Below, piece by piece: positions 16,685-25,726 of a stretch of DNA of 64,000 bases; the stretch's first letter is position 1, and every line of letters starts with the position of its first letter. Source of the stretch: Verrucomicrobiaceae bacterium (GTDB lineage: Bacteria > Verrucomicrobiota > Verrucomicrobiia > Verrucomicrobiales > Verrucomicrobiaceae); contig JADJPM010000004.1 in assembly GCA_016713245.1 (NCBI GenBank), positions 1,860,001 through 1,924,000 on the forward strand. Direction: 5' to 3'. The position numbers and the translations under genes were made by a program. Below the pieces are notes generated by a model. That model had not been told where the DNA came from, did not search any database, and saw nothing but the letters and a program-made list of their open reading frames with translations.

Positions 16685-19489
16685 ATGAAAAGCCCCCTGC
16701 GAGCTTCTCTCCCCGCTCTATTTACCTTTGCCCTCACCTCCTCCGCTTTCGCGGTGGATTTCGTGAAGGACGTGCAGCCCATTTTCGAAGCCAAATGCCT
16801 CGAATGCCACAACCCGAACAAGGTGAAGGGCAAGCTGCTCATGGACACCGCCGCGAACCTCCTCAAAGGCGGTGAAACGGGCGCTGGCCTCGTGGCCGGC
16901 CAGCCTGACAAGAGCCTCATCGTCGAGCGTCTGGTGCTGCCGAAGGATCACGACGACATCATGCCTCCCAAAGGTGGCCCGCTCGCCGCGAATGAGATCG
17001 CCACGATCAAGCAGTGGATCGCCGAAGGGGCAAAATGGCCCGCTGAAGTCGCTCTGCGCTACAAATCCCCCGACGAGCTCAAAGCCCTCGCCGATCTCCA
17101 GGCCAAACTGCCCACTCTGAAGCGCCTCGAAATCCTCCCCGAGAAGTTTTCCCTCGAAACCAAGCGTGACAGCCATCGCGTGATCGTTTTCGCCACCTTC
17201 CAGGATGCCACCACGAAGGACGTCTCCGGCTTTTGTGATCTCAAAGTCGCCGATGCCAAGATCGCCTCCCTCAGCGGCCTCGATTTGAAGCCTGTCGCCG
17301 ATGCTGGAGCCACCGAACTCACCGCCACGCTGGGCGGACAAACCGTGAAGGCTCAAATCGAAGTCAAAGGCGGCCAGCAGGACCGCCCGGTCTCGTTCCG
17401 CCTCGATTGCATGCCGGTGTTCATGCGTGGTGGTTGCAATCAAGGTGGCTGCCATGGTGCTGCTCGCGGCAAAGATGGCTTCCGCACCTCCCTCTTCGGC
17501 ATGGACCCTGCCGGTGACTTCATCCGCATCACCCGCGAGATGCCCGGCCGCCGCCTGAACCTCGCCATTCCCGAGGAAAGCGCCCTCATCGAAAAAGCCG
17601 TCGGTGCTGTACCACATTCTGGCAATCAGTGCTTCGAGCCCGATTCCAGCTACAACAAGACCCTCCTTGAGTGGATTTCGAGCGGTGCTCCCGATGACAA
17701 ACCAGACGTGGCCAAATGCACCGGCATCGAGGTTTATCCGAAGCAGATCGTCATGGAGGGCAAAAACGCCACCCAGCAGATCACCGTTCGCGCCACCTAC
17801 TCCGACGGCTCTGACCGCGATGTGACGAACCTCGCCTTGTTCATGTCCAATAACGATCCCACCGCCGCCATCAGCAAAGACGGTCTCGTGACCTCCGGGG
17901 ATCGCGGTGCGGCCTTCATGCTCGCTCGTTTCGATGTGTATAGCACGGTCTCCCAGGTGCTCGTCATTCCTGACAAGCTTCAATACACCCGCCCGGTGCT
18001 TGCCGAGGCCAATTACATCGACACCCACGTCAACGAGAAGCTCCACAAGCTTCGCATCATCCCCTCCGATGTCTGCACCGATCAGGAATTCATCCGCCGC
18101 CTCTACATTGATGTGGCCGGCATCTACCCGAGTGCCGAAGAAGTACGCAAGTTCCTCGCCGACACCAGCCCCACGAAGCGCGATGCCCTTGTGGATTCCT
18201 TGCTTGAGCGAAAAGAGTTCACCGAAATGTGGGTGATGAAGTTTGCCGAGCTCCTGCAGATCCGCTCCGCGATTAACAACAACGTGCCTCCGTTCTACAA
18301 GAACGCGCTGCTCTACTACAACTGGCTCAGCGACCGCATCGGCCGCAATGTCCCGCTCAATGAGATCGTGATCGAGCTCCTCGCCTCCACTGGTGGCACG
18401 GTGAGCAATCCTCCGGTGAATTTCTACCAGACCGAGCTCGACCAGCTCAAGCTCACCGAAAACGTCGCTCAGGTCTTCATGGGCATGCGCATCCAGTGCG
18501 CCCAGTGCCACAACCATCCCTTCGACCGCTGGACCATGAGCGATTACTACGGCTTCAAAGCCTTCTTCAGCCAGATCGGCCGCAAGCAGACCGATGACCC
18601 GCAAGAAGTCATCATCTACAACAGCAAGGGCGGCGAATCCCGTCACTTCCTTACCCAAGCGGTCATGAAGCCCAAATTCCTTGGCGGTGAAGAGCCTGTG
18701 ATCAAACCCGGCGAGGATCGCCGCAAAGTTCTCGCCGAATGGCTAGCCTCCCCACGCAACCCCTACTTTGCCAGCAACATCTCGAACATCATCTGGTCGC
18801 ACTTCACCGGCGTCGGCGTGGTGGAGCCCGTGGATGACGTCCGCGTGTCCAATCCTCCCTCCAATCCTGAGTTGATTGACTCGATGGCGCAGAAGCTCAC
18901 CGAGTACAAATACGACTTCCGCAAGCTCGTGCGGGACATCTGCGTCTCCAAGACCTACCAGCGCAGCACCAAGGTCAACGAGACCAACGCGGGCGATAAG
19001 CGCAATTTCTCCCACGCCCAAGTTCGCCGCGTGCGTGCCGAGGTGCTGCTCGATGCCATCTCGCAGATCACCGATACACCGAACAAATTCCAGGGCCTAC
19101 CCCTCGGTGCTCGTGCCGTGCAGATCGCCGATGGCGCCACCTCCACCTACTTCCTCACAACCTTCGGCCGTGCGAAACGCGAGTCCGTATGCTCCTGCGA
19201 AGTCAAAATGGAGCCCACGCTCTCCCAGGCCCTCCACCTCATGAATGGCGACGCCGTCAATGATCGCATCAAGCAGGGCCGCGTCGTCGCCAAGATGATC
19301 CAGGAGAAGAAATCAGATCGCGAAATCACCGAGGATCTCTTCCTTCGCGTCTTTGGCCGCATGCCCGTCGAGAAAGAATGGACCGCCGTCCAGCAAGCCG
19401 TCGCCAATGCCCCGGATGCCCGTCAGGCCGCCTTTGAAGACCTTTTCTGGGCGCTGCTGAACTCCAAGGAGTTCTTCTTCAATCATTGA
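16685..19489 (+). CDS. Secreted cytochrome/Ig/DUF1549/DUF1553 protein
   Basis: A 934-residue exported protein of the planctomycete-type cytochrome family. The signal peptide starts at ATG 16685 and ends at SAFA-VDF. Next come a PSCyt1 cytochrome-like domain with the haem motif CLECH, a region with a second Cys/His cluster (GGCNQGGCHG), a Big_2-like Ig domain (EVYPKQIVMEGK onward), DUF1549 (YIDTHVNEKLHKL...) containing CAQCHNHPFDRW, and C-terminal DUF1553. These proteins are frequent in Planctomycetota and Verrucomicrobiota and usually sit next to a DUF1501 gene, which is absent here. Activity is not established for the family; polysaccharide-linked redox chemistry has been proposed. A strong terminator follows 25 nt after the stop. 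Confidence 0.92.
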   Translation: MKSPLRASLPALFTFALTSSAFAVDFVKDVQPIFEAKCLECHNPNKVKGKLLMDTAANLLKGGETGAGLVAGQPDKSLIVERLVLPKDHDDIMPPKGGPLAANEIATIKQWIAEGAKWPAEVALRYKSPDELKALADLQAKLPTLKRLEILPEKFSLETKRDSHRVIVFATFQDATTKDVSGFCDLKVADAKIASLSGLDLKPVADAGATELTATLGGQTVKAQIEVKGGQQDRPVSFRLDCMPVFMRGGCNQGGCHGAARGKDGFRTSLFGMDPAGDFIRITREMPGRRLNLAIPEESALIEKAVGAVPHSGNQCFEPDSSYNKTLLEWISSGAPDDKPDVAKCTGIEVYPKQIVMEGKNATQQITVRATYSDGSDRDVTNLALFMSNNDPTAAISKDGLVTSGDRGAAFMLARFDVYSTVSQVLVIPDKLQYTRPVLAEANYIDTHVNEKLHKLRIIPSDVCTDQEFIRRLYIDVAGIYPSAEEVRKFLADTSPTKRDALVDSLLERKEFTEMWVMKFAELLQIRSAINNNVPPFYKNALLYYNWLSDRIGRNVPLNEIVIELLASTGGTVSNPPVNFYQTELDQLKLTENVAQVFMGMRIQCAQCHNHPFDRWTMSDYYGFKAFFSQIGRKQTDDPQEVIIYNSKGGESRHFLTQAVMKPKFLGGEEPVIKPGEDRRKVLAEWLASPRNPYFASNISNIIWSHFTGVGVVEPVDDVRVSNPPSNPELIDSMAQKLTEYKYDFRKLVRDICVSKTYQRSTKVNETNAGDKRNFSHAQVRRVRAEVLLDAISQITDTPNKFQGLPLGARAVQIADGATSTYFLTTFGRAKRESVCSCEVKMEPTLSQALHLMNGDAVNDRIKQGRVVAKMIQEKKSDREITEDLFLRVFGRMPVEKEWTAVQQAVANAPDARQAAFEDLFWALLNSKEFFFNH

Positions 19490-19514
19490 TGCGACCTTCG
19501 AGACTCAAAACAAG

Positions 19515-19542
19515 AAGCGGCGGGATCTCCCGCCGCTTTTTT
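19515..19542. terminator. Bidirectional intrinsic terminator
   Basis: A perfect 10-bp stem AAGCGGCGGG / CCCGCCGCTT with loop ATCT and a T6 stretch on the plus strand. It lies between the convergent DUF1549/DUF1553 gene and the DUF5069 gene. On the minus strand it is followed by CTTGTTTTG, so it can serve both. Confidence 0.85.
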
Positions 19543-19554
19543 GTTGGTCAATGA

Positions 19555-20082
19555 TCAGGCAGATTTCGACTTCACCCACTCGATGATCTTGCGGTCGTCA
19601 TCTCCGGCGGCCCAGGTCACTCGGAGGAAGTCAGCCGCGTGGAGCTGATGCTCGCGGAAGAAGGCGCGGTCTCCACCGCAGCCGAACATGGTATCGGGGT
19701 CCATCTCACCACGGAGCTTGGCACGAGCTTTGACGATGAGGCGGGGAAGCCACGGAATGCCATCGACGGCGGCTGGCTTGGGCGGCAACTCGGAGGGCGA
19801 GACGATTTTACCGCTGAACTTTTCCGCCATCATGACTTTGAAGTAGTCTCGCCTTACCGAGGCGACGAGCAGGGCCGTTTCGAGTGTCGGGCCTTCATTA
19901 CCGTAGCGGCAGTGGTCATCGACGAAGTCGAAGAATTCCTGCGTCGTATGGCCGATGGAGGTCAGGAAAGTCTTGTCGGCATCCGTGAACCATTTTTCGC
20001 CACGGGTATCACCTGCGTGATGGAGTTTGGCGCAGCGTTCAAAGAATGAGCGGAAGGTGGTGTCCCAGTTTTGGTCGTTCAT
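19555..20082 (-). CDS. DUF5069 domain protein
   Basis: A 175-residue cytoplasmic protein. The C-terminal half matches the DUF5069 pattern: PWLPRLIVKARAKLRGEM, then a short Gly/Cys loop (MFGCGGDRAFFREH) and an HAADFLR helix. The N-terminal half is helical with a conserved-looking WFTDADKTFL segment. The family has no established biochemical role. It starts 10 nt after the stop of the His-rich membrane protein gene and is probably the last gene of the permease operon, which may hint at a link with metal handling; this is only inferred from position. Confidence 0.8.
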   Translation of the reverse strand: MNDQNWDTTFRSFFERCAKLHHAGDTRGEKWFTDADKTFLTSIGHTTQEFFDFVDDHCRYGNEGPTLETALLVASVRRDYFKVMMAEKFSGKIVSPSELPPKPAAVDGIPWLPRLIVKARAKLRGEMDPDTMFGCGGDRAFFREHQLHAADFLRVTWAAGDDDRKIIEWVKSKSA

Positions 20083-20092
20083 GGGGAGTTGA

Positions 20093-21349
20093 TCAGTAAA
20101 TCATCGCGTTATCCGGCGCGGTGGTTTCTTCGACTTTGGTGACTTCGAGGAGGGGCACGGTTTGATCACCTTCCTTTTTGTAGCTGATCTTGCCGGTGAC
20201 CTTCACCCAGGTCATGTCTTTGAACTCAGGGGCTTTCTTGCCGAAGTCGATGGGCACGGAGTACGGGCGCGCATCGGCGGCGCAGCATTGGACGAGCATG
20301 CGGAAGATGCGCAGGCGGTGGCCGTCCGCGTTGTTCACCTTTTCCGGCAGGATCTGCGCCACGGTCTCCACCATCTGGCCGGTGAGCACCTTCTGCACCT
20401 CGGCGTCGCCGCCGGTGTAGTAGAGCTCGGGCACTTCGAGGATGAAGTTGCCTTCCTTGCTCTGCGGCACCTGCTTTTTGAGGTCTTCGAGAGAGAAGGT
20501 GCCGTAGCTCTTGGCCTCCACGGGGGGCTTGGGGGCATTCGCGGCATTCGGTGGCTCGCCGGGCTTGGTGGGAGGCGGCGGGGTGCCGGGAATGGGTGGG
20601 GCTTTGCTATCCGTGGAGGGCGCGGCAGCGATGGTGGCGGGCGGCAGGGACGTGGGAGTGACGGCGGGTTCGCCACGCTTGGCGGTGGGAGCGGTGGGCG
20701 TTTTGTTTTTGAGCGAGAACTGCTCAGCGCGGGAGGTATCGGCGTAGTTGGGATTGTAGAGGCCCTTGTTCATCACTGCGTTCGGGCTGTAACGATCCGG
20801 CGTGAGCACGGCAGCGAGGGTAAGTGGCACAATGAGGATGAAAAGCGCCACCAGGCGGCCCGTCCATCCGCTTTCTTCGAGAATGCCGTGGGCGTGACCT
20901 TGATCCTCGTGGCTGTGATCGTGGCCGCAGTCGCCGTGGGCATGCTTATGATCATGAGAGTGATCGTGGCCGCATTTGGAATGGTCGTGATCGTGTGAGT
21001 GGTCGTGACCACAGCCGCCTTCTTTATGGCTGTGCTCGTGTTTGTGTTCATGGCCGTGATCATGTCCGCAGCAGCCATCTTTGTGCGCATGGCCGTGATC
21101 GTGATCATGATCATCGTGTGCATGATCGTGACCTTCGCAGCCGATGTCCTCGGCATTCATGGTGAGCAGGTTGAAGAGAGCCAGCACGCCAAGGCCGATG
21201 CCAGCGGCCAGCACCATCGGACGGAAGATGCCATCCGGCGGCAGGTAGGCCATGATGCGGCCGGTGACGTGGAAGAAGAGCATCACGCCGCCCCAAAGCA
21301 GGAGGGTGGCGACGCTGAGCAGGTGAAGGAGAGTGCGGGTGCCGGACAT
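20093..21349 (-). CDS. TIGR03943/DUF1980-type membrane protein with long His-rich metal-binding segment
   Basis: A 418-residue protein with two N-terminal membrane helices (about 9-28 and 43-62), a very His/Asp-rich linker (about 71-156, roughly 30 His with four CGHDH units), a third helix (about 165-185), a Pro/Ala/Thr-rich spacer and a C-terminal beta domain (about 290-418) of the YcgQ type with a conserved-looking VQCCAADARPYSVPI segment. Family members pair with a YraQ-type permease; here the permease gene is 28 nt upstream. The His/Cys linker suggests binding of Zn, Ni, Co or Cu at the membrane. The direction and substrate of transport are not shown by sequence. The linker is far longer than in the usual homologs I know. 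Confidence 0.85.
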   Translation of the reverse strand: MSGTRTLLHLLSVATLLLWGGVMLFFHVTGRIMAYLPPDGIFRPMVLAAGIGLGVLALFNLLTMNAEDIGCEGHDHAHDDHDHDHGHAHKDGCCGHDHGHEHKHEHSHKEGGCGHDHSHDHDHSKCGHDHSHDHKHAHGDCGHDHSHEDQGHAHGILEESGWTGRLVALFILIVPLTLAAVLTPDRYSPNAVMNKGLYNPNYADTSRAEQFSLKNKTPTAPTAKRGEPAVTPTSLPPATIAAAPSTDSKAPPIPGTPPPPTKPGEPPNAANAPKPPVEAKSYGTFSLEDLKKQVPQSKEGNFILEVPELYYTGGDAEVQKVLTGQMVETVAQILPEKVNNADGHRLRIFRMLVQCCAADARPYSVPIDFGKKAPEFKDMTWVKVTGKISYKKEGDQTVPLLEVTKVEETTAPDNAMIY

Positions 21350-21377
21350 AGCGAGGAAGAGGTGAGAAGTGGCGGTG

Positions 21378-22361
21378 CTATTTGGTGGCGAGGCTTTGAA
21401 TGAGATTCATCCACGGCACGGCGAGCGTGCCGATCAGGACGAAGAGGCCGATGAGGAAGCCGAGGACGACCTTCCGCTTGAAGACGCCGGAGTACATGAA
21501 GAGCAGCTTGATGTCCATCATGGGGCCGAAGACGAGGAAGGCGAGCTTTGCCGCCATGCTGAAGGAGGCCATGGGGGCGGCGATGAAGGCATCCGAGGTG
21601 CTGCAAAGGCTGAGCACCATCGCCAAGCCCATGATGCAGGGCAGGGCGAGCACATCGCTCTGCGCGATGGTGTCGAGAATGGCCTGATCGACCCGCGTGT
21701 TGAAGATGGAGGTGATGATGACGCCGATGGCGAAGTACATGCCGGTATCAAGGAAGTCACGCATGGCGGTGCGCATGGCGTGGACGAGCTTACCATTGAA
21801 GGAGGCTTTGGGCGCTGCGTGGCCCGTTTCGGCCGCGGCGGCGTTGGCGGTGTCGATTTGAGCGGTGATCTTGTCGCGGAGAATCTGGGAAGGTTTCAAG
21901 CGGATGAAGATCAAGCCGACGATCACGGCCACCACATAGCCGAGGGAGAGGCGGGCAATGGTCATCGTGGCATTGCCGGGCGTGTCCCAGGACCAGTTTT
22001 GGAACTCTTTGAAGGCGGTGAGCGTGCTGATGGCCACGATGGGGTTCACAATCGGGGCCGAAAGCATGTAGGTCACGGCGCAGGAGACGGGCAGGCCTTT
22101 TTGAACCAGGCGGCGAATCACCGGAACGATGGCGCATTCGCACACTGGAAAGATGAGGCCGAGAAAACCAGCCAGAAAGGTGGAGATCACGCGGCTCTTC
22201 GGTAGCACTCGCTCCAGCAGCCGGGCAGGCAGGAAGGCATCGATCATGCCCGAAAGCAGCGTGCCGAGCAGGATGTAAGGTGCTCCCTCGAAAACGATGC
22301 TGAGGAAGGCGACAAAGATGTCGCCCGTGGCGCTGGGATCGGGAAGGGCTGCGAGAGTCAT
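21378..22361 (-). CDS. YraQ/UPF0718-family permease
   Basis: A 327-residue polytopic membrane protein with about eight to ten predicted helices in two halves separated by a charged cytoplasmic loop near 165-190. The first half carries the family motif FPVCECAIVPVIRRL and the AVTYMLSAPIVNP segment; the second half repeats a similar pattern (CSTSDAFIAAPMASF). The family (DUF318, also called ArsP_1) includes organoarsenical exporters and many uncharacterised permeases. It is the first gene of an operon with the His-rich TIGR03943 protein and DUF5069, which favours a metal or metalloid substrate by context. Confidence 0.88.
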   Translation of the reverse strand: MTLAALPDPSATGDIFVAFLSIVFEGAPYILLGTLLSGMIDAFLPARLLERVLPKSRVISTFLAGFLGLIFPVCECAIVPVIRRLVQKGLPVSCAVTYMLSAPIVNPIVAISTLTAFKEFQNWSWDTPGNATMTIARLSLGYVVAVIVGLIFIRLKPSQILRDKITAQIDTANAAAAETGHAAPKASFNGKLVHAMRTAMRDFLDTGMYFAIGVIITSIFNTRVDQAILDTIAQSDVLALPCIMGLAMVLSLCSTSDAFIAAPMASFSMAAKLAFLVFGPMMDIKLLFMYSGVFKRKVVLGFLIGLFVLIGTLAVPWMNLIQSLATK

Positions 22362-22485
22362 GAGGTTGGCCTGTTGTAAACGAAGCGAGAGCCATGCTTC
22401 AAGCGGGAAACCTGCTCAGATGTTGTGGGAAGTGCGAAGATATTTCTCTGTTTGAGCCGTCACCAAAGCTGCGCTCCGATGGCGG

Positions 22486-23553
22486 ATGCTTTCCATCACC
22501 CTCCTCGCCCTGCTCGGCGCGGCAGTCGGGCTGGCGCTTCATCTGCGCTGGCATCCGCTGCGGCGCGAGTTTTCGGATGCGTGGGATTTTTTGAGGCTGC
22601 GACAGCCGCTGGTGCTGATGGTGGCGGGTTTGCTGCTTTTGCGAGATCAGGCTCCGGCCTTCACGATCCTTCAGTTGGAGGATTGGCGGGGTTTGTGGCC
22701 GTCGCTACTCGGTCGGGCCTTCACGGAGGTGACGGAGCTTTTTCATGCACTGCTGCCGCCCTGGCCGTTGGCATTGGTTTTGCCGCTGGGGCTGCTGCTG
22801 CTCACGATTCGCGTCTGGCGCTGGCCGTATCGCTATGGGGAGCGGGTGCCGGTGCCGGAGCAAAAGCTGGTGCTCGTGGGCCTGAGCGTGGTGGGGCTTG
22901 TCTGGATGGCTGTGGAGATCGCCGCCTGGCGCATCACGCTGCCCGAATGGCTCGAATCCGTGAAACTGGCGGGTCGCGTGGTCTTTGCCGCGCTCACCGC
23001 CGCCGGCACGCAGGTGTGGCTGGCTCGCTTGGTGATGGCTTGGGAAAGGCCCGTGGATACGGAGGCGGATCGCGATGCCATCACGGCGCTCGAAAGCACC
23101 TTCGCCCGTTGGCAAAGCGTGGTGCTGCTGGGGGCTTTTAATCTCCTCTGGATGCTCGGCTGGAGCTGGAGGGAAGGGGACTCCCGCCTCGCGGCTTGGC
23201 TGCTGCCGGAGTTATGGCTGCTTTTTGCGGCGCTGCCTATGTGCGTGGCGCTGGCCGGAGGTCAGGCACGTTTCTGGATGGCCGGAGCGATGGCGCTGAA
23301 GGTGCTGCTGAGGTCTCTTCCGGCGATGATCGGCTATTTGCTCACCGCCGTGGTGGCGATGGCGCTGGTGCGCTATGCCGCCGACCTCGCGGCGGGTTAT
23401 CTCGCCTCGGGAAACGCCGTGTGGCAGGAGGTGGCGCGGGTGCTTTCCGCATTGGTGCTTGCCATGCTGCGAGGCTGGCTATGTCTAGCGGCCTTCTTTG
23501 TCATGCTGCGCCACGGTTTTCCTCGTCCTTCCCCCGCCGATCCGGCACGCTGA
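22486..23553 (+). CDS. Hypothetical polytopic membrane protein
   Basis: A 355-residue Leu/Ala/Trp-rich protein with about eight membrane helices that I do not assign to a family. It has paired tryptophans near helix ends and a soluble loop at about 195-210 with a DTEADRDAITALE segment. It ends 21 nt before the squalene/phytoene synthase-type gene, so the two are probably co-transcribed. A role in lipid or isoprenoid membrane chemistry is possible from that position only. Confidence 0.65.
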   Translation: MLSITLLALLGAAVGLALHLRWHPLRREFSDAWDFLRLRQPLVLMVAGLLLLRDQAPAFTILQLEDWRGLWPSLLGRAFTEVTELFHALLPPWPLALVLPLGLLLLTIRVWRWPYRYGERVPVPEQKLVLVGLSVVGLVWMAVEIAAWRITLPEWLESVKLAGRVVFAALTAAGTQVWLARLVMAWERPVDTEADRDAITALESTFARWQSVVLLGAFNLLWMLGWSWREGDSRLAAWLLPELWLLFAALPMCVALAGGQARFWMAGAMALKVLLRSLPAMIGYLLTAVVAMALVRYAADLAAGYLASGNAVWQEVARVLSALVLAMLRGWLCLAAFFVMLRHGFPRPSPADPAR

Positions 23554-23574
23554 GTCACGCTCCCAACTTCTTTG

Positions 23575-24426
23575 ATGAACAGCAGCCAGCTTTCCTCCGC
23601 CCAGATCGCACAGAAGGCGAAATCGAACCTCGCCTTCGCGCTTGGCTGCCTGCCTAAAGAGCGGAAGCGGGACATGATCACCTTCTACGCCTTCTGCCGC
23701 GTGGTCGATGACATCGCCGATGATCCCGCCGTGAATGAAGCGGACAAAGAACGCGAGCTTTCCCATTGGAAGAAATGTGTGCTCGACGGCACCCCGCCGG
23801 GCCACTCGATCCTCGATGAAGCGCTCGACCTGCCGAAGAAGTATGGCTTTCCCCGCGCCTGGATGGCGGAGATCATCGAGGGCGTGGCCTCGGACATCAC
23901 GAAGATCCGCTACCAGACCTTCGAGGAATTGCTCGGCTACTGTTACAAGGTCGCCAGCGTGGTGGGCCTCGTCAGCATCGAGATCTTTGGCCACGAGAAG
24001 GAAGAGACGCGTGAGTATGCCATCCAGCTCGGCTACGCTCTCCAACTCACCAACATCATCCGCGATGTCGGCCAGGACGCTCGTGACACCGGTCGCATCT
24101 ACCTGCCGCAGGAAGACCTCGAAAAGTTCGGCGTCACCGAGACCGATCTGCTCTCCGGCATTCCCAGTGAGCGGCTCAATAAGCTGCTCGATTTCGAGTA
24201 TCGCCGCGCCCGTGCCTACTACAGCGCCGCCCAGAAGGCCCTCCCGCCCGAAGATCGAAAACACATGGTCGCCTCCGAGATCATGTCGGAGATCTACTCG
24301 ACCATCCTGGAGAAGCTCAAACGCCGCCGCTATCCCATCTTCACCCAGCGTGTGAGCCTGCCGAAAGTGCAAAAAGCCTGGATCCTCGGCAAGCACCTAC
24401 TGCGGGCCAAAATGGGCAAGTATTGA
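23575..24426 (+). CDS. Squalene/phytoene synthase family protein (HpnD-like)
   Basis: A 283-residue trans-isoprenyl diphosphate synthase. The first Asp-rich motif is DDIAD, after the FYAFCRVV helix; the second is in IIRDVGQDARD, within the QLGYALQLTNIIRD helix. GRIYLPQEDL is also typical of the family. These enzymes join two C15 or C20 diphosphates head-to-head to make squalene, presqualene diphosphate or phytoene. Sequence feel is closest to HpnD, but the usual HpnC and HpnE partners are not in the window, so the product is not certain. ATG 23575 is preferred over the TTG just before it. Confidence 0.9.
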   Translation: MNSSQLSSAQIAQKAKSNLAFALGCLPKERKRDMITFYAFCRVVDDIADDPAVNEADKERELSHWKKCVLDGTPPGHSILDEALDLPKKYGFPRAWMAEIIEGVASDITKIRYQTFEELLGYCYKVASVVGLVSIEIFGHEKEETREYAIQLGYALQLTNIIRDVGQDARDTGRIYLPQEDLEKFGVTETDLLSGIPSERLNKLLDFEYRRARAYYSAAQKALPPEDRKHMVASEIMSEIYSTILEKLKRRRYPIFTQRVSLPKVQKAWILGKHLLRAKMGKY

Positions 24427-24481
24427 GAAACGCATCTCGCGGGAGAAAAACCGTGGCGAGGGGCCGTTGTAGCCCGCGCCT

Positions 24482-25726
24482 ATGATCCTTCGATTTCTCC
24501 CTGCCACGCTCGTCTTTGCCTCCACCGCCCTGTTCGCCGCCGATTGGCCGGAGTTTCGCGGGCCTGGAGCTCAGGGACACTCCGATGCTAAGAGCCTGCC
24601 GCTCATCTGGAGCGCCACCTCGCATGTCGCGTGGAAGGCACCCATCGCAGGCGTGGGCTGGTCCTCGCCGGTCGTCATCGGTGACCGCATCTTTTTGACC
24701 AGCGCCGTCTCACTCAGCGGCAAAGAAGAAGCCACCGCCGATCGCTCGCTGCGTGCGATGGCCCTCGATGCCGCCACCGGCAAAGCCGTGTGGGATGTGG
24801 AGCTCTTCCAGGCTGCCTCACCGCGGGCGCATCGCAAAAACAGCCACGCCAGCCCCACCATCATTCATGAGGATGGAAAGCTCTACGTTCACTTCGGCCA
24901 TCTCGGCACCGCTTGCCTCAACGCCAGCAACGGCCAGACCGTCTGGGCCACGCAGGCACACGCCTATGTGCCGGTGCATGGCAATGGCAGCAGCCCCGTG
25001 TTGTTTGAAGACCTGCTCATCTTCTCCGCCGATGCCGAGACAGATCCGAAGGTCATCGCCCTCGACAAAACCACCGGTCAGCAGCGCTGGGCCTTTGCCC
25101 GCCAGTCAGGAGCCAAAAAGAAATTCTCCTTCTGCACGCCGCTCCTCATTGAGGTGAAGGGCCAGAAGCAGCTCATCACGCCCGGCAGCGGTGTCGTGAA
25201 CGCTTTGAACCCCAAAGACGGCACCGAGATCTGGCGCTGCGATTATGATCAAGGTTACAGCGTCGTCCCACGACCCGTCTATGCCCACGGCATGATCTTC
25301 ATCAGCACCGGCTACGACAAGCCCCTCGTGCTCGCCATCAAGGCCGATGGCAAAGGTGATGTCACCGCCACCCACCTCGCCTGGAAGATCGAAAAAGCCG
25401 CCCCGCACAATCCCAGCATGGTCGTCATCGGTGACGAACTCTACTTCATCGCCGACAACGGCCTCCTCAGTTGTGCCGATGCCAAAACCGGCCAGGTCCA
25501 CTACTCCGAGCGCTGCACCGGCCCGGTCTCCGCCTCGCTGCTCGCCGCCGATGGCAAGCTCTACATTCAAGATGAGAAAGGCCTCGGCGTCGTCGTGCAG
25601 CCCGGCAAGCAATTCAAAATCCTCGCGCAGAACGACCTCGGTGAGCGCAGCCTCGCCTCCTATGCCGTCATCGGTTCCGATCTCCTCATTCGCACCGAAG
25701 GCAATCTCTACCGCATCAAGAAATGA
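24482..25726 (+). CDS. Secreted PQQ-like beta-propeller protein
   Basis: A 414-residue exported protein with a signal peptide ending at LFA-ADWPEFRGP. The DWPEFRGPG start is typical of the outer-membrane BamB-like/quinoprotein-propeller proteins common in Planctomycetota and Verrucomicrobiota. Repeats of the type ALDAATGKAVWDVE, CLNASNGQTVWAT, ALDKTTGQQRWAF and ALNPKDGTEIWRC mark propeller blades. No PQQ ligands or catalytic calcium site are evident, so a binding or scaffold role is more likely than dehydrogenase activity. Its stop overlaps the start of the SGNH hydrolase gene (ATGA, 25723-25726). Confidence 0.88.
   Translation: MILRFLPATLVFASTALFAADWPEFRGPGAQGHSDAKSLPLIWSATSHVAWKAPIAGVGWSSPVVIGDRIFLTSAVSLSGKEEATADRSLRAMALDAATGKAVWDVELFQAASPRAHRKNSHASPTIIHEDGKLYVHFGHLGTACLNASNGQTVWATQAHAYVPVHGNGSSPVLFEDLLIFSADAETDPKVIALDKTTGQQRWAFARQSGAKKKFSFCTPLLIEVKGQKQLITPGSGVVNALNPKDGTEIWRCDYDQGYSVVPRPVYAHGMIFISTGYDKPLVLAIKADGKGDVTATHLAWKIEKAAPHNPSMVVIGDELYFIADNGLLSCADAKTGQVHYSERCTGPVSASLLAADGKLYIQDEKGLGVVVQPGKQFKILAQNDLGERSLASYAVIGSDLLIRTEGNLYRIKK

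Noticed and set aside
16718..18658. Minus-strand frame of 646 codons opposite the DUF1549/DUF1553 gene
   Set aside because: Shadow frame; the plus-strand protein has clear domains and a signal peptide.
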